Below, piece by piece: positions 1-7,293 of a stretch of DNA of 34,390 nucleotides. Below the pieces are notes generated by a model, which searched no databases, was not told the DNA's origin, and saw only the letters and a list, made by a program, of their open reading frames with translations. A program made the translations under genes and the position numbers. The stretch's first letter is position 1. Every line of letters begins with the position of its first letter. This DNA comes from Desulfobacterales bacterium (GTDB lineage Bacteria; Desulfobacterota; Desulfobacteria; Desulfobacterales; JASJAZ01): the NCBI GenBank assembly GCA_030066785.1, contig JASJAZ010000074.1:1-34390 (forward strand), read 5' to 3'.

Positions 1-1
1 T

Positions 2-319
2 ATTTTAGAAGAAAAAAATGCGATCGAATTGAAGAATACCGATTTCGCATTCAGCTTTGCGCTTGCGTTGGAAAAGAAAGGGTTATTTAATCCCGCTCTG
101 TATCTTTTTCACACCATCAAAAAGATCGATCCGCGATTTCCAGATATTGATGGTAAGATTAAAACCGCGCAGAATCTCTTGGCCGCCGCCGCCCAAAAGC
201 AAAAGGCTGAAGCCGAAGCGATTCAACGTGCTAAAATTACACCGCACCCTGAAAAAGTCTCCCTACTAAAGGGGTTGATAGCCGCATTCAGAAGCATTTT
301 CTCAAAGTCTCAATCGTAA
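2..319 (+). CDS. C-terminal end of a TPR-like protein (partial)
   Basis: The reading frame is open to the left edge of the window, so this is the last 105 or so codons of a longer gene; an internal TTG at 29 is not needed as a start. The visible part has a helix pair (ALALEKKGLFNPALYLFHTI) with the spacing of a tetratricopeptide-type repeat, then an Ala/Lys-rich helix (LLAAAAQKQKAEAEAIQRAK) and a short hydrophobic-basic tail ending SIFSKSQS. TPR-type tails usually mediate protein contacts; the catalytic or membrane part, if any, is outside the window. I do not recognise the full protein. It is followed by a non-coding stretch and a minus-strand gene, so its operon ends here. Confidence 0.6.
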   Translation: MLEEKNAIELKNTDFAFSFALALEKKGLFNPALYLFHTIKKIDPRFPDIDGKIKTAQNLLAAAAQKQKAEAEAIQRAKITPHPEKVSLLKGLIAAFRSIFSKSQS

Positions 320-438
320 CGCGCAATCTTATTAGCTGTGAGCCGGTCGAAAGGCCTATTGATTAAACCACATTCGCGCGCAATTCTAAGAATTTGCGTG
401 TTAAAAGGTGCGCTTGATGCCGCAACTGCACTCAATCA

Positions 439-606
439 TTATACATTAGATGGTAAATGTTTCTGTTTTGTACAGTCGCATTTTTTCTTGTGGCAGGTAT
501 GAAATGTTTCTGCTTCCCCATGGGAACGGCCTTTAATAAAAAACACGAGGCCAAATAAACCGAAAACCACACAGGTCACAAGCAACACCATCAAAAATTC
601 AACCAT
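439..606 (-). CDS. 55-residue single-TM protein with a cysteine cluster
   Basis: A small open frame starts at ATG 606 with a good ribosome binding site (AGGGGA, about 7 bases upstream) and stops at 439. The first 24 residues form one hydrophobic helix (MVEFLMVLLVTCVVFGLFGL) followed by a short basic linker. The tail carries three closely spaced cysteines and two histidines (HTCHKKKCDC). This layout, one membrane anchor plus a short cytoplasmic Cys motif, recalls small maturation proteins such as NqrM of the Na+-NQR system, but the resemblance is architectural only and no NQR genes are visible. It could bind iron or zinc at the membrane face. It lies upstream of nothing on its own strand and may be monocistronic. 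Confidence 0.6.
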   Translation of the reverse strand: MVEFLMVLLVTCVVFGLFGLVFFIKGRSHGEAETFHTCHKKKCDCTKQKHLPSNV

Positions 607-746
607 GAACCGTCCCCTGTATATCCATTAAATGGTCATTCCACCGATTTTAACCACTAAATACGCAACATCAAGCAATTAAATCGTCATCCTGAACCTA
701 TATTAAGAAAATTTAGCATTGCAGTTCAATGGATCTTTCGCATGCA

Positions 747-1481
747 TTAAAAGGAAAGTCGGGGTATCTGGTCGATGTATCTGTATTGCTTTAACTTGGT
801 TAAAATCCAATCTACTTTCCATTTCAACCAGGGGCTATGCCCCGTAGGCTTAACTTTTAGCGGACGTGGCAACACGGCTGCCAATCGCACCATTTCTTCA
901 AGTTTTAATTGGCTGACATCTTTGCGGAAGTAATATTGCGATGCCGCTTGAACGCCAAAAATTCCTGGTCCAAATTCAACGATGTTTAAATAAATATGAA
1001 AAATCCGATCTTTGGTCAGCTTGTTTTCAAGCCGGCGGGCGATGAGGTATTCTTTGAGTTTACGCCAGAGGCTTTTCTCAGTGGACAGATATAAATTTTT
1101 AGCAACCTGTTGGGTAATGGTGCTGGCGCCACGGGCAAATCGCCTGGCTTTTAAATCTTTGATAATAGCGGCTTTTAGCTCCCCGTAATCAACGCCATTA
1201 TGCCAGTAAAATCCGGCATCTTCTGAAATTCGGACGGCATCTTTCAATAATTTGGGAATTCTCGCAAATGCCACCCAGCGTTGGTGAACACGATAAGATC
1301 GTTGGGCAAGACGTGCCTCATTTTTCCGCTGTTCGATAATGGCGGTGGTTGGGGGATTATGTGATTTGAGCACGGAAACATCCGGCAGGCGCAGATAAAT
1401 GAAGCCGAAAAGACCTGCAACTAAAAACACCAAAATTAAAGATATGATGGCGATTAATCGCCATGGATGTAACACTAGCAA
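747..1481 (-). CDS. mtgA: monofunctional peptidoglycan transglycosylase
   Basis: A GT51-family glycosyltransferase of 244 residues, the usual size for MtgA, which polymerises lipid II into glycan strands at the periplasmic face of the inner membrane. Residues 8-30 form a single N-terminal membrane anchor. GT51 motif 1 (SEDAGF, catalytic Glu about residue 87), motif 2 (RGASTITQQ, 117-125), the KEYLIARRLE motif (about 143-152) and the YLNIVEFG motif (about 164-171) are all present; no transpeptidase domain follows. The start is TTG at 1481, chosen because TAGGAG sits 7 bases upstream. It lies 160 bases downstream of pspC on the same strand and could be read through from the Psp operon, which would link envelope stress to wall synthesis. 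That link is inference. Confidence 0.93.
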   Translation of the reverse strand: MLVLHPWRLIAIISLILVFLVAGLFGFIYLRLPDVSVLKSHNPPTTAIIEQRKNEARLAQRSYRVHQRWVAFARIPKLLKDAVRISEDAGFYWHNGVDYGELKAAIIKDLKARRFARGASTITQQVAKNLYLSTEKSLWRKLKEYLIARRLENKLTKDRIFHIYLNIVEFGPGIFGVQAASQYYFRKDVSQLKLEEMVRLAAVLPRPLKVKPTGHSPWLKWKVDWILTKLKQYRYIDQIPRLSF

Positions 1482-1641
1482 ACACGAACTCCTACTTACG
1501 TTTCAATAGGAAGCCGCCTTTGAAATAACGGCTCGAAAAGGAATCTAAGCCCAATCTGTTGTAAATCCGTCGGAATAAACGCGCTGAAAATATTATAACC
1601 TAAATCGGCGGTTTTAAAAACATTTGGTTCGCAAAGATCGT

Positions 1642-2022
1642 TTACCGCATGCGCTGGTCCCAATCAAATTCCCGTGCCGTCACGAAATCTTCCATGCGTT
1701 GAATGCGCCGGTCAAGGTGTTCAAAACGCCGCTTTAGACGCTGCAGAGCGCGATAACGCGAATGGGTATAGCTATCATAAAATTCCTGTTCATCGTCTGA
1801 TTGAATCGGTATCGCCGGCGCGGGCTTCATTAATAAAGCCGCCAGCAAATAAAGGCCGGCAAGCGGCCAGAAGCCGGTAAAAACAAATGCTATCACGACA
1901 ATGGCCCGTGTCCAATTGACTGAAAAATCAAAATAATCAGCAATTCCGCGGCACACCCCCAAGATAGCTCCCTTGCGCGAGCGATAAAGGCCTTTGGTAT
2001 TTTGTGGTTTAAACGCTTTCAT
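1642..2022 (-). CDS. pspC: phage shock protein C (PspC-domain membrane protein)
   Basis: A 126-residue protein with an N-terminal PspC domain (residues 10-66: GLYRSRKGAILGVCRGIADYF then a hydrophobic pair near 38-65), followed by an acidic linker and a basic amphipathic helix (about 85-126) of coiled-coil character. In the Psp system PspC sits in the inner membrane with PspB, senses envelope damage such as secretin mislocalisation or loss of proton motive force, and releases PspA-bound PspF. The start ATG overlaps the end of pspB by 14 bases, indicating translational coupling. It is similar in length to the roughly 119-residue enterobacterial PspC. No pspD or pspE follows. Confidence 0.92.
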   Translation of the reverse strand: MKAFKPQNTKGLYRSRKGAILGVCRGIADYFDFSVNWTRAIVVIAFVFTGFWPLAGLYLLAALLMKPAPAIPIQSDDEQEFYDSYTHSRYRALQRLKRRFEHLDRRIQRMEDFVTAREFDWDQRMR

Positions 2023-2266
2023 TGGCCGAACCCTTCTTTTCTTGGTCTAATAAGATTGTTTCCAGAGCCTCCACACGATCTTCCATTCGGGACAATCCCT
2101 GATATATTTCTTGAATAGTACGCGCCTCATCGGCGCGTTGCTGACGATCTTGAGCAGAACTGCCGCCCTTAATAATCCTAATGGCCAGTAAAATCGTTCC
2201 GCCAATTACCGCCAGTAGGAGAATAGATGCCCCGAAAATCAGTGCTAATATCGAAAAAACATCCAT
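2009..2266 (-). CDS. pspB: phage shock protein B
   Basis: An 85-residue protein with one N-terminal membrane helix (residues 4-33) and a cytoplasmic amphipathic helix containing the PspB-typical stretch DEARTIQEIYQGLSRMEDRVEALETILLD. Family members are about 75 residues; the extra tail here is EKKGSANESV. PspB works with PspC at the inner membrane to pass the stress signal to PspA. Its 3' end overlaps pspC by 14 bases; it lies 147 bases downstream of pspA on the same strand, so pspA-pspB-pspC is a probable operon with the classical gene order. Confidence 0.88.
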   Translation of the reverse strand: MDVFSILALIFGASILLLAVIGGTILLAIRIIKGGSSAQDRQQRADEARTIQEIYQGLSRMEDRVEALETILLDQEKKGSANESV

Positions 2267-2413
2267 AGTTCATCCAATTTGTTTATCTGTTGCCGTGTTA
2301 AAATTTAAAACCAATGATTGAGGATGACGCCTTAGAATCTCATTGGTAAAGCCTATTTTTATGTCAGCCGAATCCATTCAAGACAAACACAATTTTTTAC
2401 GCCAAGAATCGGT

Positions 2414-3106
2414 TCATTTATCTGTGGGAGATGTAGATGATTGGGCCCCTTTGGATTTAGCCGTTTTTAATGCTTTGAGCTCTTTTTCAATATCCTCATT
2501 GGCACCCAGCTTATCGAATTCCTGTTCAAGAGACGTTTTTTTGCCAAAATTTACAAGCTCAGCTTCAGATTCCATGCGGTCAATGCGCTGCTCAAGGCCT
2601 TCAAACTTAAGCATTGCCTCAGAACCGTCAACACGCCGGATTTCTCTCTGGGCACGCATTTTTCTACGCGCATGAATATGACGCTGCACAAGCATGCGTT
2701 GTTTATCGCGGGCGGCATTGAGCTTCTCTTCCAACTGTTGGATGTCATTCTGGTATTGATTAATGAGATCCTTATGCTCATGCATGTCACTTTCAAGCTT
2801 TTGGCCACGGCGGTCATAGCGTCGTTTTTCAATCAACGCTTCACGGGCTAAATCATCGCGGCCTTTGGCAACCGCGATTTCTGCTTTGTCCTGCCAATAA
2901 TTCGCTCGGCTGTCAAGTTGTTCGCATTCACGCTGAATCTTTTTACTTTCCGCCATAACCCCCGCACAGGCAGCTTTGATCTCAACCAGCGTATCTTCCA
3001 TTTCCCTAATCATTAATTTAATTAATTTTTCAGGATCTTCGGCACGGTCAAGCATGGCATTGATATTGGAACTGATGATGTCGCGAAATCGTGTGAAAAT
3101 ACCCAT
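2414..3106 (-). CDS. pspA: phage shock protein A (PspA/IM30 family)
   Basis: A 230-residue, almost wholly helical coiled-coil protein of the PspA/Vipp1 (ESCRT-III-like) family; E. coli PspA has 222 residues. It begins MGIFTRFRDIISSNINAMLD, the amphipathic membrane-binding helix, followed by DPEKLIKLMIREMEDTL, a signature of the family. PspA normally binds and inhibits PspF and, when induced, oligomerises on damaged inner membrane to limit proton leakage. The start ATG at 3106 is preceded by GGAGG. The gene is divergent from pspF and is first in a pspABC-like operon; a candidate sigma-54 promoter lies about 40 bases upstream of the start. Confidence 0.95.
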   Translation of the reverse strand: MGIFTRFRDIISSNINAMLDRAEDPEKLIKLMIREMEDTLVEIKAACAGVMAESKKIQRECEQLDSRANYWQDKAEIAVAKGRDDLAREALIEKRRYDRRGQKLESDMHEHKDLINQYQNDIQQLEEKLNAARDKQRMLVQRHIHARRKMRAQREIRRVDGSEAMLKFEGLEQRIDRMESEAELVNFGKKTSLEQEFDKLGANEDIEKELKALKTAKSKGAQSSTSPTDK

Positions 3107-3143
3107 GTTGTACCTCCATTTTGTTAATTTACACCGATGTTTT

Positions 3144-3159
3144 TCACTAAGTATGCCAA
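3144..3159 (-). promoter_or_regulatory. candidate sigma-54 promoter of pspA
   Basis: On the minus strand the sequence TTGGCATACTTAGTGA has the -24 element TTGGCA and, 10 bases after the GG, a degenerate -12 element (GTGA in place of TTGC). Spacing is exact for sigma-54, but the C of the GC doublet is replaced by A. The site would place transcription start about 30 bases before the pspA start codon. Its position in front of pspA and opposite a PspF-type activator is what makes it credible; the motif alone is weak. Confidence 0.4.
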
Positions 3160-3302
3160 TTTCATTTTTTGTCTAAATTATAAAGACTTAGTTAAATAAC
3201 GCCTTGAAACATGATGAATATATATGGTAAATTATACCTATTTTTAGCATAAAAAGCTAAATATTGGTAATTATTGCACTAATTTTATAAGAGGATCTTT
3301 CA

Positions 3303-4310
3303 ATGGATGAGGCATTGGGACAATCGGATGTATTTCTGGAATTTCAAGAGCGCCTTTCACAAGTGGCACCCATTGATCGGCCGGTGCTGATTTTGGGGGA
3401 GCGTGGCACGGGCAAAGAGTTGGCCGCCGCCCGGCTGCATTATCTATCTCACCGATGGCAGCGACCCTTTATCACCCTAAATTGTGCGGCGCTTTCACCG
3501 TCTTTGTTGGAACCGGAATTATTCGGTTTTGAAAAGGGCGCATTCACCGGAGCTATGCAGCGACGCCGAGGGCGGTTTGAGGCCGCCGACAGCGGAACAT
3601 TATTTCTGGATGAAATCGGTAATTTGCCAATGGTGGTTCAGGAAAAAATTTTGCGGGTTGTGGAGTATCATACGTTTGAGAGGGTGGGAAGCTCCGATAC
3701 CATCGAGGTCGATGTGCGTATCGTTGCGGCAACCAATGTCAATCTGTTAGCCTTAGCCACGCAAAAAAAGTTTAAGCAAGATCTTTTGGATCGGTTATCC
3801 TTCGAGGTTCTAAACATACCACCGCTGCGCAAGCGCTTGGGCGATATCGCTTTACTGGCACATCATTTTGCAACCCGAATGGCTTTCGAGCTAGGTCGCA
3901 CAGAAATTCCCGTCATAAGTTCCGATGCAATGGCTGCCTTGGAAAATCATCTGTGGCCCGGCAATGTGCGCGAACTCAAAAATGTCGTGGAGCGTGCCGT
4001 GTATCGCGCGGATACGAATGAAATTCAACAAATAGTTTTCGATCCCTTCCACTCACCATTTGGCGTCGAATCACCTGCCAGTTTACGCGCAAAAAATAAT
4101 TCACCAACGTTTGATAGCGATCCGAAATTCGAGAATCTCATGCAGCAGCCGCTGAAAGATGCCGTCTGGCTTTTGAAAAGCAGGATGTTGGAAAACGCGC
4201 TGCGACAGACCCAGTTTCATCAGAAAAAAGCCGCTCAAAGATTGGGGCTCACCTATCACCAATTTCGGGGGTTGTACCGGCAATATCAAAACCGATCCAG
4301 AAAGGACTAA
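3303..4310 (+). CDS. pspF: PspF-type sigma-54-dependent activator
   Basis: A 335-residue bacterial enhancer-binding protein without an N-terminal receiver or sensor domain, as in E. coli PspF (325 residues). It has Walker A (GERGTGKE, 32-39), the sigma-54-contacting loop GAFTGA (79-84), Walker B (GTLFLDEIGN, 98-107), a WPGNVREL sensor II region near 218-225, and a C-terminal Fis-type helix-turn-helix (about 298-325, KKAAQRLGLTYHQFRGLYR). It hydrolyses ATP to open sigma-54 promoters and is held inactive by PspA. SD AGAGGA is 7 bases from ATG 3303. It is divergent from pspA, the standard arrangement, with 196 bases between the genes. A plausible terminator follows. Confidence 0.93.
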   Translation: MDEALGQSDVFLEFQERLSQVAPIDRPVLILGERGTGKELAAARLHYLSHRWQRPFITLNCAALSPSLLEPELFGFEKGAFTGAMQRRRGRFEAADSGTLFLDEIGNLPMVVQEKILRVVEYHTFERVGSSDTIEVDVRIVAATNVNLLALATQKKFKQDLLDRLSFEVLNIPPLRKRLGDIALLAHHFATRMAFELGRTEIPVISSDAMAALENHLWPGNVRELKNVVERAVYRADTNEIQQIVFDPFHSPFGVESPASLRAKNNSPTFDSDPKFENLMQQPLKDAVWLLKSRMLENALRQTQFHQKKAAQRLGLTYHQFRGLYRQYQNRSRKD

Positions 4311-4341
4311 GTTAGCAAAACATCATACGCTTGGTGTTTTG

Positions 4342-4390
4342 GATTCAGGCAACGATCATATCTTATAAATGCTGCTGAATCAGTTTTTTT
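4342..4390 (+). terminator. probable intrinsic terminator after pspF
   Basis: An inverted repeat GATTCAG (4342-4348) / CTGAATC (4375-4381), extendable by GCA/TGC with a small bulge, encloses a loop of about 20 bases and is followed after two bases by a run of seven T (4384-4390). It lies 32 bases past the pspF stop codon. The loop is longer than in a typical terminator, so the call is moderate. Confidence 0.45.
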
Positions 4391-4508
4391 AGTTACTGGG
4401 TGAGATCGTTCCCATAATTTTCTGCAGCCGCATCACATCAAGTGTTTTTGAAACCCATCAGAGAAGCCGGATTGCGCGATCAATGCTGTAGATCCGCTTA
4501 AGGATGAG

Positions 4509-4706
4509 TCATGGTTCGTAAGCAACGACGCGTATGACACCGATACTGGCGCCTTGATCGTCAGTGGTGCAGGCATCGCTGACCGATATCACGCGACTTA
4601 TTTTGTTGTTTTCTAAAAATTGGTTCACCATCCGATCCAATTCTTCCAGCTCATTTTTAGCCTGAAAAATTTTAAGCGGGCTGGCAAATGTCTTTACCTT
4701 TACCAT
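4509..4706 (-). CDS. 65-residue Cse60-like small protein
   Basis: A short protein starting at ATG 4706 behind a strong Shine-Dalgarno (GGAGGTG). It has the pattern strand VKVKTF, helix KNELEELDRMVNQFLENN, strand ISRVISVSDACTT, turn, strand IGVIRVVAYEP. The order and the phrase 'VKxF...LExxVNxFL...VxYE' resemble the small Cse60-type proteins first described in Bacillus sporulation; this is a fold-level impression, not an identification. It lies 70 bases downstream of the 193-residue unknown protein on the same strand, so the two are probably co-transcribed. Function unknown. Confidence 0.6.
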   Translation of the reverse strand: MVKVKTFASPLKIFQAKNELEELDRMVNQFLENNKISRVISVSDACTTDDQGASIGVIRVVAYEP

Positions 4707-4776
4707 GCCGTCACCTCCATTCGTGAATCATTAATCGTAATCTTGTCCCTGCCGAAAATAAATGCACGCCCAGCAC

Positions 4777-5358
4777 CTATTGCTTGGATGCAGTCGGCGA
4801 AGGCTTAGAAAACCAGCTATTAAACATTTGCTTCAATGATTTAATCGTGTTTAACTTTTTTGTTTCAGGTACGGTCATTTTCTGAAAAGATTCCTCGTCG
4901 CCTTGCCACCATTGAACCGTTTCAAATGTTAATCCCAGGCAAGCCGCAACCGCCGGAATTACCCAATCTTCTGTCAAGAGCTTTTCGCGATTTTTAAGCG
5001 CCGCAAAGTAAAGGCTGATCTCATGAATAAACCAATTGTGACTTTCAGCAACAAAGTCAAGCGGGACTGTGATCACTTCTCCCAACTCACTGCCCATATA
5101 CGGCCGAATGGATTCCTCTGTGAGGCGATGAAACACGCTTTCCAATGCATTTGAAATCGACGGATCGCCCTCTGTATCAATGATAAACGTCAAGGTTAAA
5201 TAGCCGGGAGCATCACCCCGATAAAATGCCGAAATCTTTAAAACACCTTCTTTGTCAATTTGATCCTTCACCGACAAAGTAAAACCGACGAAAGCGATCA
5301 TGAGTTCACCCGCTTTTAACGCCAAGGTCGATTTCTTAATATCATATACGGCATTCAT
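4777..5358 (-). CDS. unknown protein, copy 1 of a paralogous pair
   Basis: A 193-residue soluble protein I cannot assign to a family. It is clearly paralogous to the protein at 8889-9449: both share a start region (LKAGELMIAFVGF / IKAHEKMLAFTGF), the block KEGVLKISA, a strand LTLTFIID / LTLTFVVD, VPLD, a segment ending in a paired tryptophan (VQWW / IEWW), and a C-terminal basic amphipathic helix beginning T(I/F)KSL. The alternation of strands and helices suggests a compact alpha/beta domain with a C-terminal helix that could bind a membrane or partner. SD AGGA precedes ATG 5358 closely. The gene heads a two-gene unit with the Cse60-like protein. No catalytic motif is visible. Confidence 0.75.
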   Translation of the reverse strand: MNAVYDIKKSTLALKAGELMIAFVGFTLSVKDQIDKEGVLKISAFYRGDAPGYLTLTFIIDTEGDPSISNALESVFHRLTEESIRPYMGSELGEVITVPLDFVAESHNWFIHEISLYFAALKNREKLLTEDWVIPAVAACLGLTFETVQWWQGDEESFQKMTVPETKKLNTIKSLKQMFNSWFSKPSPTASKQ

Positions 5359-5834
5359 ATTTTCCTGCTATCCTTTGCGTCTATTATGTCCATTAACGAC
5401 TCAATTTGGTTCAAACATTTGAAGTAGTAGTAATGCGCTGCCCACTGACTGTCAAATTAAAATCCCACTGACCATAAATCTTTCTTGGAGCAACATCAAT
5501 ATGGTTACTTGATCTGAAATATCTATCGCCGACTCACATACTCAGATATACTTTTACTGTCCGCCCGGTCAATACCAAGGCCGCGGTCTTTATATCGTTC
5601 TTTCAGGCAGTGAACAATCGCCTTCATCTCTTCCCATGGATTCATCTGGCAAGGTTCATATCAGTTGTCTCCGGTAATAACGTTTTTAATACCTTGCTTA
5701 AGAGCAAAATATTTAATATATAGCAAAAATAAAAATATGTGAGTCAAGATAATAATTGATTGTTTCCATATATTACTTATCATAATAAAAATTGTAAAGT
5801 AATACGCAACAAGCGTTATTAAACGGGTGCCAAT
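5359..5834. other. intergenic region with a possible insertion relic
   Basis: This 476-base spacer between divergent genes holds a direct repeat CCCACTGAC at 5441-5449 and 5464-5472, with the sequence between them (TGTCAAATTAAAAT) reminiscent of terminal repeats of IS21-type elements, and a 40-codon minus-strand frame described separately. The part from 5690 to 5830 is very AT-rich and probably contains the promoter of the plus-strand gene, but I cannot place a convincing -35/-10 pair. Confidence 0.4.
5523..5645 (-). CDS. possible 40-residue ORF or gene fragment
   Basis: An ATG frame of 40 codons with protein-like composition: a charged helix (MNPWEEMKAIVHCLKERYKD) then a short second helix (ADSKSISEYVSRR). 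No Shine-Dalgarno is seen, and it lies next to a possible insertion-sequence relic, so it may be the remaining head of an interrupted gene. Alternatively it is a chance frame. I do not recognise it. Confidence 0.3.
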   Translation of the reverse strand: MNPWEEMKAIVHCLKERYKDRGLGIDRADSKSISEYVSRR

Positions 5835-6455
5835 ATGGAAAAAAAACCGCGACGATCGGTAAAACTTGAATTCACTTTGCCCACCGCCACGGCATCGGAC
5901 CTGCGTGGCAAGCAATCGGTCCGGGCCACCTTCAAATTAACGGCCCAAGCCATTGAAGCACTCAATATTGTAGCCGTGCATCTGGGCATTAAACAGAAAT
6001 CGCTGTTTGATCATCTGATTGAAGATATGCCCTCGCTGAATACAATCGCGCGTGAGATCAATCGTCGGCGATTTGGCCGTTTGAATCGCGTACAGAAGAC
6101 CTTTGTAATTAGTCGCAGAACGCTCTCTTGCCTGGATCAAACATCAAAAGATTTTGATACACCGCGCGATGCCCTGGTGGAGTACTCCATTCAACGGCTT
6201 TTACCGATAATTGCCAAAGAACGCAAAAAACATCAGAAGCGCAAGCAGCTTCTAAAAGAATTGGCGAGGTTGATCGATCACGGCGAAATGATTCTGGCCC
6301 AATCCCAAACCGAATTGGGCAAAGATGACCCGGTTTCAGATAAATTACAGGGCGCTATGGCGATGTGGAAAAACGCCTATCAGTCGATCGATGCGTATGT
6401 ACAAAGAGGCAAAATTATCGAAGATTTCGTTGCGGAAGCCCTTGAGGGACAATAG
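5835..6455 (+). CDS. tandem ribbon-helix-helix-like protein
   Basis: A 206-residue basic protein of unrecognised family. Two segments, residues 28-65 and 86-124, follow the same strand-helix-helix pattern and align with one another (ATFKLTAQAIEALN... GIKQKSLFDHLIED against KTFVISRRTLSCLD... DTPRDALVEYSIQR). This is the pattern of the MetJ/Arc/CopG ribbon-helix-helix fold, normally a homodimer of one copy per chain, so this chain could form the DNA-binding unit by itself. A basic helix (125-150) and a longer coiled helix (150-206) follow. The start at ATG 5835 has only a weak SD. No toxin-like partner gene is adjacent, which argues against a simple antitoxin. DNA binding is inference. Confidence 0.7.
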   Translation: MEKKPRRSVKLEFTLPTATASDLRGKQSVRATFKLTAQAIEALNIVAVHLGIKQKSLFDHLIEDMPSLNTIAREINRRRFGRLNRVQKTFVISRRTLSCLDQTSKDFDTPRDALVEYSIQRLLPIIAKERKKHQKRKQLLKELARLIDHGEMILAQSQTELGKDDPVSDKLQGAMAMWKNAYQSIDAYVQRGKIIEDFVAEALEGQ

Positions 6456-6560
6456 GTTCGCTGACAGTTTCAAATTGATTTGGGCAAAAGAGCATTGAAA
6501 CCGATCACCCCAGAATGTTAAATCAACATCCATGGATCAGCTAACCGCTTGGTTAAAGCT

Positions 6561-7154
6561 TTATGGTCGCGGCCCCGGAGGTCCACCCCCAAAAGATTTG
6601 CCACCATGACGGCCACCGCCATGGCCACCCCTCGGTCGCACATTGATGTTATAGTGATAGCGATCGTAGTAAGGATCGTACCAATAGTCATCATATTCCG
6701 GGAATGTCGCTCCTTCAGTGGGAATAAATGGGCGCGGCGACTCACTACTGAATGTTTTTATGGAGCGGCCGCTGGAATCGACATGACGGCGCTGATCTGT
6801 TTTTAAATACTCTATAAACTGTAGAACGGCCTCATCACTCAGACCGGACTGCTTTAATTTAGCCACCAATTCAGCCTCTTCCATTACGGTGGGGGTTGCA
6901 TTGCTATTGTATAAATCCGCCTTGATTGCCGCCATAATCTGTTTATCCGACATGCCGGACTGCTTCATTTGAATAACATCGGCCGAGCCAATCGAACTGG
7001 TTTGATTATTCATCAGGTAATCGACAACCTGTTCGGAAACGCCCAGCTCTTTCATTTTCGGAATATCCTGGTATTTCACTAGTGAATTCATCCCGTATAC
7101 TGGTAGACTGCAGAATAGGATCAATAGCAAACCAATAATTAATTTCCATCGCAT
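6561..7154 (-). CDS. exported protein with three short repeats and Gly/His-rich tail
   Basis: A 197-residue protein. I place the start at ATG 7154 rather than 24 bases upstream because AGAGGAG lies 8 bases before it and a clean signal peptide (residues 1-21, MRWKLIIGLLLILFCSLPVYG) begins there. Three copies of a helical motif follow at about 30-48, 59-78 and 95-118, each with the core (M/L)K..G(V/M/L)S(E/D)..(V/I): KMKELGVSEQVV, QMKQSGMSDKQI, KLKQSGLSDEAV. Then comes a Tyr/Asp-rich section (YDDYWYDPYYDRYHY) and a tail rich in Gly, His, Pro and Arg (RGGHGGGRHGGK), suggesting metal or surface binding. It is presumably periplasmic or outer-membrane associated. Function unknown; the gene seems monocistronic. 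Confidence 0.7.
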   Translation of the reverse strand: MRWKLIIGLLLILFCSLPVYGMNSLVKYQDIPKMKELGVSEQVVDYLMNNQTSSIGSADVIQMKQSGMSDKQIMAAIKADLYNSNATPTVMEEAELVAKLKQSGLSDEAVLQFIEYLKTDQRRHVDSSGRSIKTFSSESPRPFIPTEGATFPEYDDYWYDPYYDRYHYNINVRPRGGHGGGRHGGKSFGGGPPGPRP

Positions 7155-7293
7155 GATGTCAGCTCCTCTGCAAAACACTCGGAAAATTAAGGCTTACATT
7201 TTAAGTTGCCTACTGGCTATGATCGGCAGACCTAACTCGAATCTTTAGAAATAGAAAAACACAAAAACCATCGCAATACAGCCTGGCTCGTTT

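Noticed and set aside
3264..3278. TTGGTAATTATTGC as a sigma-54 promoter for pspF
   Set aside because: The GG and GC doublets are separated by 8 bases instead of 10, so the spacing is wrong for sigma-54.
4400..4500. Minus-strand short frame ending ..MGTISPSN
   Set aside because: About 20 codons after an upstream stop, without start or SD.
5661..5915. Minus-strand frame with hydrophobic stretch
   Set aside because: It overlaps the start of the plus-strand tandem-RHH-like gene, lacks an SD, and its hydrophobicity comes from AT-rich sequence.
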